From: Streptomyces typhae
Lineage (GTDB): Bacteria > Actinomycetota > Actinomycetes > Streptomycetales > Streptomycetaceae
Direction: 5' to 3'
Assembly: GCF_009755605.1 (NCBI RefSeq)
Contig: NZ_WPNZ01000028.1
Coordinates: forward strand, 1 to 64,000
Length of the DNA: 64,000 nt
The notes under the pieces are model-generated. The model saw only the letters and a program-made list of their open reading frames with translations. It was not told the DNA's origin and ran no database searches. Positions within the stretch are counted from its first letter, which is position 1. Each line of letters starts with the position of its first letter. Positions 18,611 through 27,462 of the stretch are shown in pieces. Both the position numbers and the translations under genes were made by a program.

Positions 18611-19441
18611 TCAGCGGGATTTCCTGGCGCGGCGCTTTCCGACGAGCATCCCTGTCACCACCAGCAGGACCGCGATCAGGAACATCGCCGTACCGATCAC
18701 ATTGATCTGAACGGGTGTGCCCCGCTGCGCGGATCCCCAGACGAACATGGGGAACGTCACAGTCGAGCCCGCGTTGAAGTTCGTGATGATGAAGTCGTCG
18801 AAGGAGAGCGCGAAGGCGAGCAGCGCGCCCGCGGCGATGCCGGGCGCGGCGATCGGCAGGGTGACCCGCAGGAAGGTCTGCGCGGGTCCGGCGTAGAGGT
18901 CCTGTGCGGCCTGTTCCAGACGCGGGTCCATGGACATCACGCGCGCCTTCACCGCCGTCACGACGAAGCTCAGACAGAACATGATGTGTGCGATCAGGAC
19001 CGTCCAGAAGCCCAGCTGAGCGCCCATGTTGAGGAACAGCGTGAGCAGCGAGGCGGCCATGACCACCTCGGGCATCGCCATCGGCAGGAAGATCAGCGAG
19101 TTCACGGCGCCGCGCGCCCGGAACCGGTAGCGGACGAGCGCGAAGGCGATCATCGTGCCGAGCACGGTCGCGCCGAGCGTCGCCCAGAACGCGATCTGCA
19201 GGCTCAGCGAGAGCGATCCGCACATGTCGGCGACGCCGCAGGGGTCCTTCCAGGCGTCCGTCGAGAATTCCTGCCAGGAGTAGTTGAAACGGCCCTTCGG
19301 CTTGTTGAAGGAGAAGACCGTGACCACGACATTGGGCAGCAGGAGATAGCCGAGCGTGCCCAGTCCGGCGAGGACGACGACATTCCTGCGCAGCAGCCGG
19401 AAGAATGCCGCGAACGGCGAGAGCGGTGAACGGGCGGCCAT
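18611..19441 (-). CDS. potC: Polyamine ABC transporter permease PotC
   Basis: Inner-membrane half of a putrescine/spermidine importer, 276 residues with six predicted helices. The binding-protein-dependent permease EAA loop appears as EQAAQDLYAGPAQTFLRVTLP, with the downstream Gly at the expected distance (IAAPGIAAGALLAF). Its ATG overlaps the potB stop by one base (TGATG), so the two permeases are coupled and should be made in equal amounts. Confidence 0.93.
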   Translation of the reverse strand: MAARSPLSPFAAFFRLLRRNVVVLAGLGTLGYLLLPNVVVTVFSFNKPKGRFNYSWQEFSTDAWKDPCGVADMCGSLSLSLQIAFWATLGATVLGTMIAFALVRYRFRARGAVNSLIFLPMAMPEVVMAASLLTLFLNMGAQLGFWTVLIAHIMFCLSFVVTAVKARVMSMDPRLEQAAQDLYAGPAQTFLRVTLPIAAPGIAAGALLAFALSFDDFIITNFNAGSTVTFPMFVWGSAQRGTPVQINVIGTAMFLIAVLLVVTGMLVGKRRARKSR

Positions 19442-20367
19442 CAGAGGAGATCCTCCGTCCCCGACTTGCGGATGTAGAAGGTCACCATGAAAAGGATCGC
19501 GGCCATCAGGATGAAGGAGAGCGCGGCGGCCGTCGGGTAGTCGAGGATGCGCAGGAACTGCGTCTGGATGACGTTGCCGACCATGCGTGTGTCGGTGGAG
19601 CCGAGCAGATCGGCGTTGACGTAGTCGCCCGCCGCCGGGATGAAGGTGAGCAGGGTGCCGGAGACGACGCCCGGCATGGACAGCGGCAGCGTCACCTTGC
19701 GGAAGGTCGTGGCGGGACGGGCGTACAGATCGCCCGCGGCCTCGTGCAGCCTGCCGTCGACGCGCTCAAGGGAGGTGTAGAGCGGCAGGATCATGAACGG
19801 CAGGAAGTTGTACGTCAGACCGCAGACCACCGCGAGCGGAGTGGCGAGGACCCGGTCGCCGTCGGTGGCGCCGAGCCAGCTGGTGACGTCCAGGATGTGC
19901 AGGCTGTTCAGGGCGCCGACGACCGGGCCGCCGTCGGCGAGGATCGTCTTCCACGCGAGCGTGCGGATGAGGAAGCTGGTGAAGAACGGCGCTATGACGA
20001 GGACGAGGATCAGATTGCGCCAGCGGCCCGCGCGGAACGCGATGAGATAGGCCAGCGGATAGCCGAGCAGCAGGCACAGGACGGTGGCGGCACCCGCGTA
20101 CAGGACCGAGCGCAGGAACTGCGGCCAGTAGTCGCCGAGCGCGTCCCAGTAGGTGGCGAAGTGCCAGGTGACCTTGTAGCCCTCTTCGAGGGAGCCGGTC
20201 TGCACGGACGTCGACGCCTGGTAGACGAGCGGCAGCGCGAAGAACACGAGCAGCCACAGGATGCCGGGGAGCAGCAGCCAGTAGGGGACGAGGCGGCCGC
20301 GCCGGCGGGCCGGGCGCGCCGGGGCCTCGTCGGTCCCGGGGGGCGCGGCCTCGGAACGGGTCGTCAC
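19441..20367 (-). CDS. potB: Polyamine ABC transporter permease PotB
   Basis: 308 residues from GTG at 20367, overlapping the potA stop by four bases (GTGA). The cytoplasmic Arg-rich N-terminus is followed by six helices. The EAA loop reads EAAGDLYARPATTFRKVTLP, then LSMPGVVSGTLL. It pairs with PotC to form the channel. The reading frame stays open far upstream through potA, but the GTG start and the overlap define the real gene. Confidence 0.92.
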   Translation of the reverse strand: MTTRSEAAPPGTDEAPARPARRRGRLVPYWLLLPGILWLLVFFALPLVYQASTSVQTGSLEEGYKVTWHFATYWDALGDYWPQFLRSVLYAGAATVLCLLLGYPLAYLIAFRAGRWRNLILVLVIAPFFTSFLIRTLAWKTILADGGPVVGALNSLHILDVTSWLGATDGDRVLATPLAVVCGLTYNFLPFMILPLYTSLERVDGRLHEAAGDLYARPATTFRKVTLPLSMPGVVSGTLLTFIPAAGDYVNADLLGSTDTRMVGNVIQTQFLRILDYPTAAALSFILMAAILFMVTFYIRKSGTEDLL

Positions 20368-21536
20368 GCGTCCTCCTCGGCCTTGTCGGCGCCCGCCGGG
20401 CCGGTGGTCCCGGCGAAGGGGGACTGCTCGGCGTCGAGGCCGAAGGTGTGCGCGGCGTTCCAGTGCAGGACGACGTCGGCGCCCGGGACGAGCCGGGAGT
20501 CGCGTTCGATGTTCTGCGCGTACACCTCGAAGGCCTCGCAGGCGGGGCTGTCGACGACGTACTGCGTGGAGACGCCGATGAAGCTGGAGTCGGTGATGCG
20601 GCCCGTGATGCGGTTGCGGCCCGAGGGGATCGTGCCCGCGTCGTCGGCGTGCGTGAGCGAGATCTTCTCCGGGCGTACGCCGGCGAGGACGGTGCCGCCG
20701 GTGGTGACGGGCGCCGGGCAGCGCGCCCTGGGCAGCGTCAGCTTCCCGCCGCCCGCCTTCAGGATCACGTCGTCGCCGCTCACCTCCGCCACCTCGGCCC
20801 CGATGAAGTTGGACGTGCCGAGGAAGTTGGCGACGAACGTGGTGCGCGGGTTCTCGTACAGGTCGGCGGGCGTGCCCTGCTGCTCGACGCGGCCGCCGTT
20901 CATCACGGCGACGGTGTCGGCCATCGTCATGGCCTCCTCCTGGTCGTGCGTGACGTGCACGAAGGTGATGCCGACCTCGGTCTGGATGCGCTTGAGTTCG
21001 AGCTGCATCCGGCGGCGCAGCTTGAGGTCGAGAGCGCCGAGGGGCTCGTCGAGCAGGAGCACCTTGGGGTGGTTGATGAGGGCGCGGGCGACGGCGACGC
21101 GCTGCTGCTGGCCGCCGGAGAGCTGATGCGGCTTCCTGCGGGCCTGCTCGCCGAGCTGTACGAGGTCGAGCATCTCGCCGACCTGCTTCTTCACCGACTT
21201 GATGCCGCGCCGGCGCAGACCGAAGGCGACGTTCTCGAAGATGTCGAGGTGCGGGAAGAGCGCGTACGACTGGAAGACCGTGTTCACGGGCCGCTTGTAG
21301 GGCGGCAGCGCGGTGACGTCCTGCTCGCCGAGGCGGACGGTGCCGGTGCTCGGCTCCTCCAGGCCCGCGATCATGCGCAGCGTGGTGGTCTTGCCGCATC
21401 CGGAGGCGCCGAGCAGCGCGAAGAACGAGCCCTGGGGCACGGTGAGGTCGAGCGGGTGGACGGCGGTGAAGGAGCCGTAGGTCTTGCTGATCCCGGTCAG
21501 GCGGACGTCGCCGCCGTGGTCGTGCGCAGTCGTCAT
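20364..21536 (-). CDS. potA: Polyamine ABC transporter ATP-binding protein PotA
   Basis: 390 residues. Walker A is GASGCGKTTT (about 43-52), the Q-loop region NTVFQSYALFPH, the ABC signature LSGGQQQRVAVARAL, Walker B VLLLDEPLGALD and the H-loop VTHDQEEA. The C-terminal TOBE-type domain (about 285-380) is typical of Pot/Mal importers and often regulatory. It is encoded directly after potD and before potB/potC, giving a complete D-A-B-C set. Confidence 0.95.
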   Translation of the reverse strand: MTTAHDHGGDVRLTGISKTYGSFTAVHPLDLTVPQGSFFALLGASGCGKTTTLRMIAGLEEPSTGTVRLGEQDVTALPPYKRPVNTVFQSYALFPHLDIFENVAFGLRRRGIKSVKKQVGEMLDLVQLGEQARRKPHQLSGGQQQRVAVARALINHPKVLLLDEPLGALDLKLRRRMQLELKRIQTEVGITFVHVTHDQEEAMTMADTVAVMNGGRVEQQGTPADLYENPRTTFVANFLGTSNFIGAEVAEVSGDDVILKAGGGKLTLPRARCPAPVTTGGTVLAGVRPEKISLTHADDAGTIPSGRNRITGRITDSSFIGVSTQYVVDSPACEAFEVYAQNIERDSRLVPGADVVLHWNAAHTFGLDAEQSPFAGTTGPAGADKAEEDA

Positions 21537-21570
21537 GTGGGCGTCCAGAAGAGGTCGGTGGGTGAGGGCT

Positions 21571-22860
21571 TCAGGAGCCGGTCAGCTTGGCGAAGGCGCC
21601 TTCGTACGCGGTCTCTTCCTCGGGAGTGAGGGACCGGAACGCGTGCGACTTCGCGGCCATGGCCTTGTCGGGCAGGATCAGCGGGTTCGCGGCGGCCTCG
21701 GGGTCGAGCTTCGCCAGTTCGTCGCGGACGCCGTCCACGGGGCACACGTAGTTGATGTACGCGGCGAGGCGGGCCGCGGGGCCCGGCTCGTAGTAGTAGT
21801 CGATGAGCCGCTCGGCGTTGCGCTTGTGGCGTGCCTTGTTGGGGATCAGGAGGTTGTCGGTCGAGGTGATGTAGCCGCTCTCGGGGACGACGAACTCGAT
21901 GTCGGGGTTGGCGAGCCCCAGCTGGACGACGTCACCGGCCCAGGCGACGCAGGCGGCGAGGTCGCCCTTGTCGAGGTCGGCGGTGTAGTCGTTGCCGGTG
22001 AAGCGGCGGACCTGCTTCTTGTCGACGGCCTTCTGGAGCCGGGCGACGGCCGCGTCGAAGTCGTCGTCGGTGAACTTCGCCGGGTCCTTGCCGAGGTCGA
22101 GCAGGACCATCCCCATGGTGTCGCGCATCTCGGAGAGGAAGCCGACGCGCCCCTTCAGCTTCGGCTCGTCGAGGAGCTGCGACACCGACGTGATCCTCTC
22201 CCCGTCGGTCGCCTTCTTGTTGTACGCGATGACCGTGGAGATGCCGGTCCAGGGGTAGGAGTAGGCGCGGCCCGGGTCCCAGTCCGGGGAGCGGAACTGG
22301 GCGGACAGGTTGGCGTAGGCGTGCGGGAGCTGCGCGGGGTCCAGCTTCTGCACCCAGCCGAAACGGATGAGGCGGGCGGCGAGCCAGTCGGTGACGCAGA
22401 TCAGGTCGCGGCCGGTGTCCTGGCCCGCGGCGAGCTGCGGTTTGACCTTGCCGAAGAACTCGTTGTTGTCGTTGATGTCCTCGGTGTACTCGACCTCGAT
22501 GCCGGTGCGCTTCGTGAACGCGTCGAGGGTGGGACGGCGCTTCTTCTTGTCGACGTCCATGTACTCGGTCCAGTTGGAGAAGGCGAGGCGCTTCTCCTTC
22601 GCGGAGCGGTCGTCCGCGGCGATGCCGCCCTCGCTCTTTCCGGCGGCGGGGATGCCGCAGGCGCTCAGCGCGCCGAAGCCGCCCGCGGCGAGCAGGCCGC
22701 CGCCTGCGGCACGCAGCACCGAACGGCGGCCGGGGCCCGGCCGGGCGCCGGGCAGGACGCCGCTCGGGCCGCCGCTCGGGCTGCCGCGCAGGCTTCGGTG
22801 CAGGGCGGCCATCTGGGCCGGGGACAGGCTGTCCGGCTCGTAACTCTCCGTGCTCTCCAT
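21571..22860 (-). CDS. potD: Polyamine-binding lipoprotein PotD (Tat-exported)
   Basis: Extracytoplasmic solute-binding protein, 429 residues from ATG at 22860. An N-terminal region of about 45 residues precedes a twin-arginine signal, GRRSVLRAAGG, with the lipobox LSAC. It is therefore probably folded in the cytoplasm, exported by Tat and lipid-anchored. The mature part matches the PotD/PotF family (FSNWTEYMDVDKKK, INDNNEFFGKV, NKARHKRNAERLIDYYY). It delivers putrescine or spermidine to PotABC, encoded directly downstream. A paralogue is at 30303-31577. Confidence 0.92.
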   Translation of the reverse strand: MESTESYEPDSLSPAQMAALHRSLRGSPSGGPSGVLPGARPGPGRRSVLRAAGGGLLAAGGFGALSACGIPAAGKSEGGIAADDRSAKEKRLAFSNWTEYMDVDKKKRRPTLDAFTKRTGIEVEYTEDINDNNEFFGKVKPQLAAGQDTGRDLICVTDWLAARLIRFGWVQKLDPAQLPHAYANLSAQFRSPDWDPGRAYSYPWTGISTVIAYNKKATDGERITSVSQLLDEPKLKGRVGFLSEMRDTMGMVLLDLGKDPAKFTDDDFDAAVARLQKAVDKKQVRRFTGNDYTADLDKGDLAACVAWAGDVVQLGLANPDIEFVVPESGYITSTDNLLIPNKARHKRNAERLIDYYYEPGPAARLAAYINYVCPVDGVRDELAKLDPEAAANPLILPDKAMAAKSHAFRSLTPEEETAYEGAFAKLTGS

Positions 22861-22895
22861 GCGCTTGGTTGCCCTTCCGGGAGGGTGAGCGGCGG

Positions 22896-24401
22896 CTAAC
22901 GGTCCCCGAAGACGGTGCGGTGCCAGTCCTTCCTCGCCACCGCGGTGTTGTCGAACATGACGTGCTTGATCTGCGTGTACTCCTCGAAGGAGTAGGCGGA
23001 CATGTCCTTGCCCCAGCCGGACGCCTTGTAGCCGCCGTGCGGCATCTCGCTGAGGATCGGGATGTGGTCGTTGACCCACACGCAGCCCGCCTTGATCTCG
23101 CGTGTCGCGCGGTTCGCGCGGAAGACGTCGCGTGTCCAGGCGGAGGCGGCGAGCCCGTAGGGGGTGTCGTTGGCGAGCCGGATGCCGTCCTCGTCGGAGT
23201 CGAAGGGCAGCACCACGAGGACCGGGCCGAAGATCTCCGCCTGTACGACCTCGCTGTCCTGGGCGGCGTCCGCGACGAGCGTGGGCTCGTAGTACGCGCC
23301 GCGGCCCGCGGGCGCCCGGCCGCCGGTGACCACGCGCGCGTAGGAGCGGGCCCGGTCGACGAATCCGGCGACGCGGTCGCGGTGCGCGTGCGAGATGAGC
23401 GGGCCGAGGTCGGTCGCCGGATCGAAGGGGTCGCCGAGCCGTACCGTCGCCATCAGGTCGGCGACGCCCGCGACGAAGGCGTCGTACAGCGGTCGCTGCA
23501 CGTACGCGCGCGTGGCGGCCGTGCAGTCCTGGCCGCTGTTGATGAGGGCGCCCGCGACCGCGCCGTGCACGGCGGACTCCAGGTCGGCGTCGTCGAAGAC
23601 CACGAAGGGCGCCTTGCCGCCCAGCTCCAGATGGATCCGCTTCACGGTGGCGGTCGCGATCTCGGCGACGCGCTTGCCGACGCCGGTCGACCCGGTGAAG
23701 GAGGTCATGACGACGTCCGGGTGCCCCACGAGGTGCTCCCCGGCGTCCTTGCCCGCCCCGGTGACGACGTTCACGACGCCGTCGGGGATGCCGGCGGCGG
23801 TGGCGGCCTCGGCGAACAGCAGGGACGTGAAGGGGGTCAGCTCGGAGGGCTTCAGGACGATGGTGTTGCCCGCCGCGACGGCTGGCAGGACCTTCCAGGC
23901 GGCCATCTGGAGCGGATAGTTCCAGGGCGCGACGGAGCCGACGACACCGAGGGGTTCCCTGCGGACGTACGAGGTGTGGTCGCCGCCGTCGTACTCGCCC
24001 GCCGACTGGCCCTGGAGGTGCCGGGCCGCGCCCGCGAAGAACGCGGTGTTGTCGATGGTCCCGGGCACGTCGAACTCGCGGCTCAGCTTGATCGGCTTGC
24101 CGCACTGGAGGGACTCGGCCTGCGCCAGCTCCTCGGCGCGCGCGGAGAGCTCGGCGGCGAAGCGGTGCATGGCGTCGGAGCGCTCGCCGGGGCTCGCCGT
24201 CGACCAGCCCTCGTACGCGCGTCCCGCCGCCTCCACGGCGGCGTCCACGTCCTTGGCGCCCGCCAGCTCGTACGTGAGGACCTCCGTGCCGGTGGCCGGG
24301 TCGACGACCGCGTGGGTACGGCCCGACGTGCCGGTGGTGAGGCGTCCCGCGATGTGCTGGGCGCCGTCCGCGAACCGGTCCCGCGCCTGGAATGTGTGCA
24401 T
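22896..24401 (-). CDS. Aldehyde dehydrogenase of polyamine breakdown (gamma-aminobutyraldehyde dehydrogenase type)
   Basis: 501 residues, first gene of the pot operon. It has the cofactor site PWNYPLQMAAWK, the general base in LELGGKAPF and the nucleophile in NSGQDCTAATR. The C-terminus HGGYKASGWGKDMS with EEYTQIKHVMF matches the 4-aminobutanal/betaine-aldehyde dehydrogenase branch. Being co-transcribed with PotDABC and a PuuB-like oxidase, it should oxidise 4-aminobutanal (or its glutamyl form) to GABA. It is close in sequence to the enzyme at 35094-36533. Confidence 0.88.
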   Translation of the reverse strand: MHTFQARDRFADGAQHIAGRLTTGTSGRTHAVVDPATGTEVLTYELAGAKDVDAAVEAAGRAYEGWSTASPGERSDAMHRFAAELSARAEELAQAESLQCGKPIKLSREFDVPGTIDNTAFFAGAARHLQGQSAGEYDGGDHTSYVRREPLGVVGSVAPWNYPLQMAAWKVLPAVAAGNTIVLKPSELTPFTSLLFAEAATAAGIPDGVVNVVTGAGKDAGEHLVGHPDVVMTSFTGSTGVGKRVAEIATATVKRIHLELGGKAPFVVFDDADLESAVHGAVAGALINSGQDCTAATRAYVQRPLYDAFVAGVADLMATVRLGDPFDPATDLGPLISHAHRDRVAGFVDRARSYARVVTGGRAPAGRGAYYEPTLVADAAQDSEVVQAEIFGPVLVVLPFDSDEDGIRLANDTPYGLAASAWTRDVFRANRATREIKAGCVWVNDHIPILSEMPHGGYKASGWGKDMSAYSFEEYTQIKHVMFDNTAVARKDWHRTVFGDR

Positions 24402-24528
24402 GACGCTCTCCTCCGCCGACCGCCCCGTCCCGAGAGGGCCGGCGTCGCTCCAGATCGAATTGAGTGCCGATCCTGACAGAGGGCCGATAGTCCAACAAGT
24501 GATTCCGTAGTTGCCATTTGGTTACGCG

Positions 24529-24542
24529 ACGAAATCTGTCGC
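24529..24542. promoter_or_regulatory. Candidate polyamine-regulon operator
   Basis: ACGAAAT-CTG-TCGC lies within GCGACGAAATCTGTCGC, a palindrome with GCGAC/GTCGC arms, about 130 bases upstream of the first gene of the pot operon. The same sequence with a different three-base centre (ACGAAAT-TCA-TCGC) is found at 36648-36661 between the second aldehyde dehydrogenase gene and the AsnC-type regulator. This suggests a shared regulator site. Confidence 0.5.
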
Positions 24543-24618
24543 CCCCTGTCGACCAGGTGTCGAGTCGGCGTGGAAAAGCAGGGACGGAATGTCAGTGGTG
24601 CGTGCCAGGGTGGCGTGC

Positions 24619-25203
24619 ATGAACGACGAGGCGGCCCCTTCGGCACCGGACACGGCGGAGATTCGCTCGGTGGAGGCACTGCTCTCCGCACGCCGGGCGG
24701 GAGTGCGGCTGAAGCCGTTGTACTTCTGGGGGCACACCCCGCGCCGGGACGGCACGCTCGGCCCGAGCTGCCTCAGCCAGTGGTGGCCGTCCCCGTTCAC
24801 GGCCGACGGCGTCGCCTACGCCTCGGCGGAGCACTGGATGATGGCGGCGAAGGCCCGCCTCTTCGGCGACGCGGACGCCGAGCGGGCGGCGCTGACGGCC
24901 CGCACGCCCGCCGAGGCGAAGCGGGCGGGACGCCTCGTGCGGGGCTTCGACGAGTCGGTCTGGGCCCGGGAGCGGTTCGGGATCGTGGCCGAGGGCTCGG
25001 TCCACAAGTTCGCCGCCGACGACGCCCTGAGGGCGTATCTCCTCGGCACCGGCGAACGCCTCCTGGTGGAGGCGAGCCCCGTCGACCGCGTCTGGGGCGT
25101 GGGCCTGGCGGCGGACGACCCCGCGATCGAGGACCCGGAGACCTGGCGGGGCGCGAACTTGCTGGGCTTCGCTCTGATGGAAGCGAGAAGACGCCTGCGC
25201 TGA
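24619..25203 (+). CDS. NADAR family protein (YbiA-like)
   Basis: 194 residues from ATG at 24619; an ATG at 24589 with GGGACGG before it is a possible alternative. Typical NADAR sequence: FWGHTPRRDG, LSQWWPSPFTADG, YASAEHWMMAAKARLF and VWGVGLAADDP near the end. The family hydrolyses N-glycosidic bonds; plant and bacterial YbiA-like members act on riboflavin-pathway Maillard intermediates, others on ADP-ribosyl adducts. A damage-repair role is inferred. It stands alone, divergent from the polyamine operon. Confidence 0.85.
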   Translation: MNDEAAPSAPDTAEIRSVEALLSARRAGVRLKPLYFWGHTPRRDGTLGPSCLSQWWPSPFTADGVAYASAEHWMMAAKARLFGDADAERAALTARTPAEAKRAGRLVRGFDESVWARERFGIVAEGSVHKFAADDALRAYLLGTGERLLVEASPVDRVWGVGLAADDPAIEDPETWRGANLLGFALMEARRRLR

Positions 25204-25286
25204 CCCCTCGACCCCGAGGCCTACGATGACCCCGACCCCCAGGGGGTCACCGATCAGCCGATCACACCGTGTTCCGGGGAGGAACG

Positions 25287-26354
25287 ATGACCGACAACCT
25301 CACACCGCCCGCCGCGCAGACACAGGCGCAGGCACAGGCCTTCATCGGGGGCCTGCCCAAGGCCGAACTCCACGTCCACCACGTCGGCTCCGCCTCCCCC
25401 CGCATCGTCTCCGCCCTCGCAGCCCGCCACCCCGACTCCAAGGTCCCCACGGACATCGAGGCCCTCGCGGACTACTTCACGTTCACGGACTTCGCCCACT
25501 TCATCCAGGTCTACCTCTCCGTGGTGGACCTGATCCGCACCCCCGACGACGTCCAGCTCCTCACCTACGAGGTGGCCCGCGAGCTGTCCCGGCAGAACGT
25601 CCGCTACGCCGAGCTGACCGTCACCCCCTTCTCCTCCACCCGCCGCGGCATCGAGGAGCGCGCCTTCATGGCCGCCATCGAGGACGCCCGCAAGGCCGCC
25701 GAAGCCGAGCTGGGCGTGGTCCTGCGCTGGTGCTTCGACATCCCGGGCGAGGCGGGCACCGAGGCGGCCGAGGAGACCGTGCGGCTCGCCACCACCGACG
25801 GCATCCGCCCCGAGGGCCTGGTCTCCTTCGGCCTCGGCGGCCCCGAGATCGGCGTACCCCGCCCCCAGTTCAAGCCGTACTTCGACCGGGCCATCGCCGC
25901 AGGCCTGCACTCGGTGCCGCACGCGGGCGAGACCACGGGCCCCGAGACCGTCTGGGACGCCCTGACGCACCTGCGCGCCGAGCGCATCGGGCACGGCACC
26001 AGCTCCGCCAAGGACCCGAAGCTCCTCGCGCACCTCGCCGAGCACCGCGTCCCACTGGAGGTCTGCCCGACGTCGAACATCGCGACGCGCGCCGTCACCA
26101 CCCTCGACGAACACCCGATCAAGCAGTTCGTGGACGCGGGCGTCGTCGTCACCGTCAACTCCGACGACCCGCCGATGTTCGGCACGGACCTCAACACGGA
26201 GTACGCCGTCGCCGCCCGCCTCCTCGGCCTGGACGAGCGGGGCATCGCCGCCCTCGCGAAGAACGCCGTCGAGGCGTCCTTCCTCGACCGGGCGGGCAAG
26301 GACCGCATTACCGCGGAGATCGACTCGTACACGGAGACCTGGCTGGCCTCCTGA
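25287..26354 (+). CDS. Adenosine deaminase family enzyme, probable aminodeoxyfutalosine deaminase
   Basis: 355 residues from ATG at 25287, just after GGGGAGGA. Zinc-dependent amidohydrolase fold: AELHVHHVGS (metal HxH near the N-terminus), PHAGETTGP (catalytic His-Ala-Gly-Glu), LEVCPTSN and VNSDDPPMFG (metal Asp). The motif after the first histidines is HHVGS, not the HLDGS usual in true adenosine deaminases, suggesting a different substrate. Streptomyces makes menaquinone by the futalosine route. I recall the syntenic S. coelicolor SCO5662 being reported to deaminate 6-amino-6-deoxyfutalosine, which fits. Fold certain, substrate inferred. Confidence 0.85.
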   Translation: MTDNLTPPAAQTQAQAQAFIGGLPKAELHVHHVGSASPRIVSALAARHPDSKVPTDIEALADYFTFTDFAHFIQVYLSVVDLIRTPDDVQLLTYEVARELSRQNVRYAELTVTPFSSTRRGIEERAFMAAIEDARKAAEAELGVVLRWCFDIPGEAGTEAAEETVRLATTDGIRPEGLVSFGLGGPEIGVPRPQFKPYFDRAIAAGLHSVPHAGETTGPETVWDALTHLRAERIGHGTSSAKDPKLLAHLAEHRVPLEVCPTSNIATRAVTTLDEHPIKQFVDAGVVVTVNSDDPPMFGTDLNTEYAVAARLLGLDERGIAALAKNAVEASFLDRAGKDRITAEIDSYTETWLAS

Positions 26355-26396
26355 CCCAGGGCTCACGGCCCACGGCCCAGGGCCCAGGGCCCAGGG

Positions 26397-26456
26397 CTCA
26401 CGGCTCACGGCTCACGGCTCACGGCTCACGGCTCACGGCTCACGGCTCACGGCTCA
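26397..26456. repeat. Heptamer tandem array, about 8.5 copies
   Basis: CTCACGG is repeated eight times without a mismatch, followed by CTCA. It is preceded by several degenerate CCAGGGC/CCACGGC heptamers (26356-26396). It sits just after the deaminase stop and is likely to vary in copy number by replication slippage. No function is evident. Confidence 0.95.
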
Positions 26457-26547
26457 GACCTCTCATCTCTCGGCGTGGCCCGGCACCGGCACCCCCGGCG
26501 CCGGGCCGCCCCGTGGGCCGTGAGCCACGACCGGCCACAATGACCCC

Positions 26548-27246
26548 ATGCGCACCGTGACTGCCGTGGCCCACCGAGGCGACCCCTACCGCGTCCGCGA
26601 GAACACCCTCCCCTCCCTGCGCGCGGCGCTCGAACGCGGCGCGGACGCCGTGGAGATCGATGTCCGCCCGACCCGGGACGGCGTCCCCGTACTGCTGCAC
26701 GACGCGAGCCTGGAACGACTCTGGGAGCACGAGCGGCCGCTGGCAGCCCTGTCCGCGGACGAGGTGCGCGGGCTCACCGGCGGCGGGGTGCCCACCCTCG
26801 AAGAGGCCCTCGCGGCGACGGCGGGGCACCGCGTCCTGGTGGACCTGCCGGACGCGACGCCCGGGACCGCACGCACCGTCGTCGGGATCGTCGCCGGCTG
26901 CGGGGCCGCCGACCGCACGTACTACTGCGCGGGCCCCGCCGCGATGCTCGCGCTCCGCGCCGCAGACCCGGCCGCCGAGATCGCCCTGACCTGGGGGACC
27001 CTCGCGCCGCCCCGGCCCGCCCTGCTCGCCGCGATCGCCCCGCGGTGGCTCAACTACCGCTTCGGCCTGGTGAGCCGGGACCTCGTCGACCGGGTGCACG
27101 CCGACGGTCTGCTGATCTCCGCGTGGACCGCCGACACCCGGCGCACCATGCGCAGGCTCCTCGCCCTGGGCGTGGACTCGATCACCACCAACCGCCTCGA
27201 CGTCCTCACGGAGGAGCTGTCCCGGGACCCCCGGCCCTCCCGGTAG
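26548..27246 (+). CDS. Glycerophosphodiester phosphodiesterase
   Basis: 232 residues of the GDPD TIM-barrel family, which splits glycerophosphodiesters into glycerol-3-phosphate and an alcohol. All metal/catalytic blocks are visible: VAHRGDPYRVRENT (His, Arg, Glu), AVEIDVRPTRDGVPVLLHD (Glu-Ile-Asp and the catalytic His) and the C-terminal SAWTADT and VDSITTNR. No signal peptide, so it is cytoplasmic. It is short for the family but complete. No operon partner. Confidence 0.92.
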   Translation: MRTVTAVAHRGDPYRVRENTLPSLRAALERGADAVEIDVRPTRDGVPVLLHDASLERLWEHERPLAALSADEVRGLTGGGVPTLEEALAATAGHRVLVDLPDATPGTARTVVGIVAGCGAADRTYYCAGPAAMLALRAADPAAEIALTWGTLAPPRPALLAAIAPRWLNYRFGLVSRDLVDRVHADGLLISAWTADTRRTMRRLLALGVDSITTNRLDVLTEELSRDPRPSR

Positions 27247-27320
27247 CCCTTGCGGGACTCTCGGACCCCCGGTAGCCCTTACGGGACCCCCGGCCCTCCC
27301 CGTAGCCCTTAGGGGAACAT
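27247..27320. repeat. Three short direct repeats after the phosphodiesterase gene
   Basis: GTAGCCCTT with variants of CGGGACTC/CGGGACCCC occurs three times at roughly 32-base spacing, starting inside the stop codon region. No hairpin or gene was seen in the rest of the interval up to 27462. Confidence 0.6.
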
Positions 27321-27462
27321 CCCCCCAACTCCCCTGAAGCGAGGGGCTGTTGGCCCCTGTGGTGACCTCAGGGGCCACCCCTCCCCAGTGACGATCCCCC
27401 CTTCGGCACCCGCCACCCAGGATGGAGAGCGAACCCCGCCGCCCACCACCCTGGAGCAGCCC

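Noticed and set aside
19441..21399. 652-codon open frame apparently fusing a PotA-region protein to PotB
   Set aside because: The first part is an off-frame reading of potA made of Arg/Ala/Pro residues. The GTG at 20367 with a four-base overlap marks the real potB start.
17151..24401. Siderophore or antibiotic gene cluster
   Set aside because: ABC, oxidase and dehydrogenase genes are fully explained by polyamine uptake and breakdown; no synthetase or synthase is present.
20448..24476. Long plus-strand frames opposite the pot operon
   Set aside because: They are antisense shadows with Val/Gly/Asp-biased composition, typical of high-GC DNA, with no family match.
25229..25248. GACCCCC-A-GGGGGTC as terminator of the NADAR gene
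   Set aside because: The loop would be only one base; stem too short-lived to count as a supported terminator.
26397..26456. CRISPR-like array
   Set aside because: Seven-base units without spacers and no cas gene anywhere; a simple tandem repeat.
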